Assembly (NCBI GenBank): GCA_963966105.1
Contig: OZ014533.1
Location: 182,763,360-182,827,359 of the forward strand
Source of the DNA: Volucella zonaria
Taxonomy: Eukaryota > Arthropoda > Insecta > Diptera > Syrphidae
Direction: 5' to 3'
DNA length: 64,000 nt
In this document: positions 1 to 64,000 of the stretch, in pieces
How positions within the stretch are numbered: position 1 is the first letter of the stretch
How the letters are laid out: each line of letters opens with the position of its first letter
Notes under the pieces: generated by a model
Database searches by the model: none
What the model was told of the DNA's origin: nothing
The model's input: only the letters and a program-made list of their open reading frames with translations
Program-made: the position numbers and the translations under genes

Positions 1-58557
<58,557 letters not shown>

Positions 58558-59048
58558 CTAGAAGACGGGTTTAGGAAAAAACAATTTAATGTACATATAA
58601 TACACGTATGTATGTGTGAACAAACATTAAGTTCTTCATGTTAAAGAAGGTTTTTTCGGTTCGGTTCGGTGTTGATATATTTTTTTTTTCTTTTTTCAAT
58701 ATAAGTAATGTTAAATTATTTAAAATAAATATATATAATAAATATAACAATAATAGTAAAATAGGAGCTGATTGTTTCATGATTTATTTTACTAAATTTG
58801 TAAATACAATTATTGAAAATCAGAACCAACCCAGTAAGGGCGCTTAAGTATTTATATATAAATTTCGATGGAATTTAGAATATTCCTCGAATATTTTTTT
58901 TATTTAACGACTTAAAATTGTTAATAATCTAACCATTCAGACGCTACAATATAAAAAAGAGCAGCATAATAATATAAAAAAATATATTCTCCTTAAATGT
59001 CACAGAAACAGTTACAAAAAATTCACAGAACAGTAAGAAAATACACCG
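58558..59048. other. Intron without recognised feature
   Basis: AT-rich intron between the first dynein exon in the window and the Tigger element. Confidence 0.6.
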
Positions 59049-61236
59049 TACCTCGCAAGTTTCGTGCAAAGCGAAACCGCGCAAATCAGAAGTAAGAACT
59101 TCATGCAAAATGAGGGGTTGCGTTCCTGAAAATAGGGGATATGAAAAACTGAATGAAATGTAAAACGTTGTAAGTATTTAATAATGAAAAAAACACATTT
59201 ATTTCAACAAAAAAAGAAATAGAAGGCAGGAAACTCACAAAAACCAAAACCTCGCATTCAAACGAAAAAAATACAAAACTTAAAAACAATTAGAATTACT
59301 TTAAACATTTTTAATTTGCATTTTGTTTAAAAAAAATCAGTTAAAATCAATTACTTTTTGTTTTTAGATTTTTCTAAATGAGCTGCCCTGCAAGGTTCCA
59401 AAGCTGTCCTTATGCTCCTGTGAAACTTGTTCGACCGTCCTTCGTCAGGATCAATTCTGGAAACCTCTTCCACCAATTTGTCACCCATAGCGAGAATGCT
59501 GGCCAGGTTGGCTGCAGTCATCTTATCTTGGTCTTGGGTGTAGTTGCAGTTTCTTCAGAAGGTTCAAGTTGTTGAAATATATCAATCATCTCTTATGCAG
59601 CGATGTCTGGCCCACCAGCGACTAAGATTTCATTAATATCTTATCGATTGAGGTATGCGAAGCCTTCTCCAGCAATTTGCCTACCAACTTCAATTAGTAC
59701 TTCCACATCAATTTCTATGTCACCTGTAGAGTCTTACTGATTTAGAAGCCTTTTCTAAACAGCTTGTAGAATTGATCGTTTTAATTCTCCCCATGCTAGT
59801 TTTATATTGCGGATTGCATCTAAAACTGTAGATTTTTTCCAAAAGCTTCTAATGGTGTCAACGCTATGGTCTTCATCAGATGCTTTGACTAGCTACGAAA
59901 ATGTGTGCTTTAGGTAATTTACCTTGAAGGTGGAAATTACTCCTTGGTCCATCGGTTGGATTAAAGCGGTAGTGTTTGGAGGTAAGAAAACAACTTTGAA
60001 GTTTGGATGCAAGTCTGTTAGATATGCTAGATGTGATGTTGCGTTGTCCAGATGAAGTAACACTTTGAAGGAAATGTTCGACTTTTTGCAATATTCTTCG
60101 ATTTCCATGGCAAAATGTTCCGTCAACCATTCCTTGAATATGGCAGCGGTAATCCATGCTTTTTTGCCCGACCTCCGGTGAACAGGGGCAAATGTACTTT
60201 AGAAACGCCCTTGAAAGCCCTCGGATTTTCAGATGTATGAATAACCAAAGGCTTTCTTCTGAAATCACCCTCAGCATTTGCGCTTTTGTTCGTTCTTTTG
60301 CTACTTTGAATCCTGGAGCAGACTTCTTCTCTCTCGCAAAAACGTTCTATTCGCCACGCGTTTCCAATAGAGACCTGCCTCATCAGCATTAAATATTTGC
60401 TGAAGAGAAAATTCTCCTGCTTCGATTTGTGCTTTAAGAATCCTCGGAAAACGAGTTGCTGCTTCTTCATCGGCACTAGCTGCATCTCCTTTAAGCTTCA
60501 GGTTGTAAAGATTTTGCCTTCTTTTAAACTTGTCAAACCAGCCTCTGCCTGCCAAAAACTGTTCCTCTGTAGATGAACATCCTTCTTCTATTTTTAAGCG
60601 CTCATACAATTGCAATGCCTTTTCCCGAATAACAGCTGTGCTCAAAGGCATTCGGTTGGATGACTGCCGTTGTATCCACGCAGCTAAGTTACTTTCCACT
60701 TTTTCAACCAAAGCCGAACGAACTTTGGATGTTGATTTTATCGACAACTCACTTGACTGCGAAAGACAGTTTTATTCATTCTTTATTTGAGCTTATTCTT
60801 TGGATGCTCGACACATTTATGCCATATAATATTCCGAAAGCAGACGGCTTCTCCCCGTTTTCCAGTTTCCTGATTATCTCTATTTTCTTAGTCAAACTCA
60901 GATTTTTTTTTGGTTTGCATTTAGCTTTCTCCTAAAAACAATGAAAGACGTATGAATATTCACTACTAATTTGTTATCTTTTCACATAATTCCAATTGTG
61001 CAACTCCTATAAAAAAAAAAAAAAAACAAAACGATTTTCGCTGCACTATTGCCGGATTTAAACACAAACACAAACACAAAACACAACTGAGTCAATTACA
61101 TGGATATGTTTGCATATCTTTCACAGAAAAACCATGACGCGCCATGATTCTTTGAAGAAAAAACAGTATTTCGCGCGAAGCGAAGTCGCGCAAATCGAAT
61201 CTGCGTAGGTATATGAAAATCGCGCAAAGCGAGGTA
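59049..61236 (-). mobile_element. Tigger/pogo DNA transposon (defective)
   Basis: Element 59051-61234, flanked by TA at both sides. Termini cctcgc (left) and gcgagg (right) are inverse. Both ends carry subterminal words gcgcaaatc, gcaaagcga and gcgaagcg in several copies, likely transposase binding sites. Coding is on the minus strand. Length 2.18 kb is usual for Tigger. Confidence 0.88.
59360..60935 (-). pseudogene. Tigger-type transposase, frameshifted
   Basis: Minus-strand gene in several frames. Near 60935 are KKNLSLTKKIEIIRKLENGEKPS (psq-type helix-turn-helix), then AAWIQRQSSNRMPLSTAVIREKALQLYE (CENP-B-type DNA binding; open 60747-60301), GWFDKFKRR and QQIFNADEAGLYWKRV (first catalytic Asp). 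A frameshift follows, then PLVIHTSENPRAFKGV, LLHLDNATSHL (second Asp) and ALIQPMDQGVISTFK (third Asp). The last two Asp are 32 residues apart, the Tigger DD32D spacing. The open 60126-59893 block ends KHTFS; the C-terminal tail is degraded. Not functional. Confidence 0.87.
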
Positions 61237-62364
61237 TGAGTGTAGTCACAGGAATACAGGAAACAAGATACTAAAAACTTTCTAGTAAATTATTGTTACG
61301 TTTGTAGCAAACGTAGTATTTTTATGTACTCGGCGCACCTTATATTTTTTTATGGATATGGATAATTTACAGTAGTGCATTTTTTTCAAGCAGTTGCTGG
61401 AGACCTTTAAAAAAACTGTTTATTCGTTTTTTTTTGCAATATGTAAAAAGCAGTAAATAAGCCTACATTACGTTCAAGTTGTTGCAAATGATTTACAGAA
61501 AATAAAAAAGCATAGAATAATGGCAGAATCAGTCTTCAAGCCCTCAGAAATTTAAACTAGAAAAAAAAAAATGGAATGTGTCTTCCATTTGGTTGACAGA
61601 ATGTAACCTCTGTCTATAACTATAAATGCCATTAAAAATTTCCCTTTTTAAGTTTAATAACGTTACGTCACAAACCGATTTAAAAAAGCATTATTATTAC
61701 TCTTTCTATGACCAATGCATGGACTATACCAGACGGAAAACTTTTCATATTTAACCGTTCATTGCGAACCATCACTTTCAAAAGGCTGCGTGAGTTACTT
61801 TAGAGTGTAGATGCAAAAGAATCATTCGCTTGTAAAGGTACCAAGTTAGATTTTTTATCTATCTAAGCTTATTTATGTTGCGAATAGAACTGAAAATACA
61901 GGATGCGTTTTATGTTTGTTCGAGTGTCATTTATTAGTTTATATGTATGTATATGATAGTCGATGATGACTTATTAAGCAGTAACCAAGGATGCAACAAA
62001 GTTTTGAAATTATATAAAAAATTACACTTTCCTGTGCCTGAAATTTATTCATTGCATTGGAATTGTTGAAATATTCGAATAAATGGTCACATGATTAACA
62101 CCAGACAAATCAAGCAATTTTCTTAACATATTTACAATGCTCCATAATACATTTTTATCGTACATTCTATTCTATACGGCGTTTGAATATGTACTGACAA
62201 GTAACAGTCAAACCGAAATGAGTGCTAAACAAAATCAACTCGAAATAAATCAGCTCTTGTGTTGACGTAAGTAAAAAAGGGGGTAGGGTACTTCCGTTTT
62301 TTGTTTGTTTTCGAATTCAAGTAGATACTTATAAAATGAGTTTTTGCGTATTGTATATGTTTGT
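61237..62364. other. Intron without recognised feature
   Basis: About 1.1 kb of AT-rich sequence between the Tigger and the second I-clade LINE. No motif is seen. Confidence 0.55.
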
Positions 62365-62549
62365 CAGTCTCCGACTGTCAGCCAAGCCGATAGCATCGTT
62401 TCGCTTTCTGGTACATTTTCTTTTTTTTTCTCTCGTCGGAAGTTTTTCCCGTTACCTAATTTGCTGCTAGATTATTATCTAGCCATCTCTTTCTAACCCA
62501 TTTTAACTCTACTTTTTACTGCACAAGAATAAAAGAGAAACTATTCATA

Positions 62550-63282
62550 ATGTCCCTCCGGGGCCACGTGCTTCCGGGAAATCGGTTCGATAGCCTCGAT
62601 ATCGAGTCGCTATCCGAACCCAACTCAAAAAGAAAAAAAACGCTAAGCAGTAGCTTATTGATGACGCCTTCAACCCTGAACCAACTACTTCAAACTCATC
62701 CGACCCCAAATTTATTACTCTAAGCGCGAGTGATGAAAAGAAACCGCTTACTGCGTACAGTGTATTCCTCCTGAAGAAAGGCATAGATAGCATAAGCACC
62801 GGTTACGAATAAATATCGCAAGTTCGAGATGGAAGCCTCCTAATCCTATGCAAGAATCAAAAAGTTGTTGACCTATTTAAAACAAAAAAAATGCTGTCAA
62901 ACATATGGCCCATCAATGTTGCGCTCCACAAAACACTCAACTCGTCTAAAGGAACTGTTTACGCCCCTTGCCTAATCCAGGTGCCAGAGGATGAAATAAT
63001 TAGAGAAATGAAATCTCAAGGTGTCCGCGAAGTATTCAAATACACGAGAAATCAAGATAGCATACAACGTGCAACCGGAGTTGTACTGATAACATTTGAT
63101 CGCTTCCGCCCACCTCCAACAGTAAACATCGGTTGGTATAATGTCAAGGTAAGAGAATATTTCCCGACACCCATGCGCTGCAAAAATTGCCAAATCCTGG
63201 GCCACACTGCTAAAAGGTGTAGCAATCCCACACGCTGTGACAATTGCAATTACCCCCACATGACCCAGCTAACTGTACATTA
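62550..63282 (+). pseudogene. I-clade ORF1, copy 2 (frameshifted)
   Basis: Starts MSLRGHVLPGNRFDSLDIES. It shifts frame near 62640 (DPKFITLSASDEKKPL in the next frame), has a stop in GYE*ISQV near 62811, and is then open 62891-63283: NSSKGTVYAPCLIQVPEDEI, RATGVVLITFDRFRPPPTVNIGWYNVKV and the zinc knuckle CKNCQILGHTAKRCSN. It ends early at TVH after a further shift. About 75-80% similar to copy 1 by eye. It shows the Trp codon that is TAG in copy 1. Confidence 0.85.
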
Positions 63283-63629
63283 ACATCCTGAGCCAACTGC
63301 TCCGAAGATCATCCAGTTAATTTGACACAAAAACTCATCAAGAACAACCAATATTTCACCTCTAATATCTCATCTCAACCCTCCTCAAGCTATCAACCAC
63401 AAAACAAGAACAAGAACACTCAAAACATCAACTTTCCCTCTGGACACATATTTTCGGAACAAGATGATTTGCCTAAACAATCCTAAATTTACCACCGTTA
63501 ATGACCCCGCTGTTCCCAAACCGCCCGGTTTGAGCTCAACCCTGAGCAAACACCATCCAAGCTCTGGATGGTGGGGTCCCTCCAATATCACCAAATTATC
63601 ACGCAACACAAATCATACACCACCTATTA

Positions 63630-64000
63630 TCCATGCTTTGAAGCTAATACAATGGAATATCAAAGGCTATTTGAATAATTATAATGAATTATTAATCATT
63701 ATAAAAACTATCTCTCCCAAAAGTGTAGCTCTTCAAGAAACACATCTAACCTCCACAGCCAGTATCCCTATCCCAGTCAACTACCTTCTTATCCACCAAA
63801 ATCAATCCCAAAACCCCCATGGTGGAATTGCTTTCCTTATTCACTCGGCTGTACAGTTTGACCAAATCAACCTTTGTAATGACTTCAAAGCCCTTGGTAT
63901 TTCAATTATATCAAAATTAAAATTCACTATTATAAATGCCTACATCTCTCCTTCACATTCATTCAACCTCCAAAATCTGAAAAATGTTCTCGATTCTCAA
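63630..64000 (+). CDS. I-clade ORF2 N-terminus: APE endonuclease (open at window edge)
   Basis: Plus-strand open reading HALKLIQWNIKGYLNNYNELL, KSVALQETHL (catalytic Glu) and NPHGGIAFLIHSAVQF, continuing NAYISPSHSF to the edge. This is the first third of the endonuclease that nicks target DNA for LINE integration. No stop is visible in this stretch. Whether the rest is intact cannot be judged, and ORF1 upstream is broken, so I treat it as probably inactive. Confidence 0.8.

Larger units (their letters stand above)
62365..64000 (+). mobile_element. I-clade LINE, copy 2 (runs off the right edge)
   Basis: Starts CAGTCTCCGAC, aligned with the start of copy 1 at 43254. 5' UTR 62365-62549, then damaged ORF1, then the N-terminal part of ORF2 with its endonuclease, which copy 1 lacks. 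Truncated only by the window edge. Confidence 0.88.

Overview
This is one stretch of an animal nuclear genome, most likely a higher dipteran fly. The sequence is AT-rich, has GT-AG introns and no bacterial features, and carries several insect transposon families. I cannot name the species; a tephritid-like fly is a guess. The single host gene is the middle of a very large minus-strand gene for an axonemal dynein heavy chain. Family-diagnostic stretches in AAA1, AAA4 and the stalk point to the DNAH10 class (inner-arm dynein f/I1 alpha chain; Drosophila Dhc98D). Thirty-four exons run from 58557 down to the left edge, open at both ends. They encode 2,542 codons, with GT-AG junctions at every intron and no frameshift or stop.

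Reading the gene 5' to 3' (right to left): tail/linker exons lie at 58.6-58.1, 53.8-53.3 and 38.6-36.4 kb, AAA1 at 36.0-35.3 and 27.8-27.3 kb, AAA2 at 27.1-24.5 kb, AAA3 at 24.4-21.9 and 14.0-5.9 kb, AAA4 at 5.8-3.3 kb, the stalk with its microtubule-binding tip at 1.65-0.8 kb, and the start of AAA5 at the left edge.

The introns are a transposon graveyard, and the longest (38.6-53.3 kb) is almost wholly mobile DNA. There are three copies of one mariner (12.6, 31.0 and 45.7 kb), a second mariner split by a SINE (39.3 kb), a DD37D Tc1/mariner relic (14.5 kb), a Tigger/pogo element (59.1 kb), a hAT relic (17.0 kb) and a P-element/THAP relic (28 kb). Non-LTR elements include CR1-like copies (16.8-20.4, 32.7-33.7, 51.2-52.1 kb), Kiri/CR1-like copies (41.4-43.3, 48.7-49.0 and others), two I-clade copies (43.3-48.7 and 62.4 kb to the edge), a LOA-like element (54.5-57.8 kb), an R4/Dong-like fragment in a TAA microsatellite (9.4-10.1 kb) and RTE-like relics. 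BEL/Pao and Gypsy fragments and tRNA-derived SINEs are also present. Several are nested; the deepest stack is mariner inside I-clade LINE inside Kiri/CR1-like LINE inside the dynein intron.

Nothing here looks like a new host pathway. The most useful observations are structural: a mariner family sharing a C-terminal frameshift, one mariner copy lacking one terminus, a hAT relic proved by an empty site in a paralogous LINE, an unassigned element with 67-bp inverted termini, a mariner 16 bp from a dynein splice donor, and a dynein AAA4 site whose Walker B aspartate is replaced.
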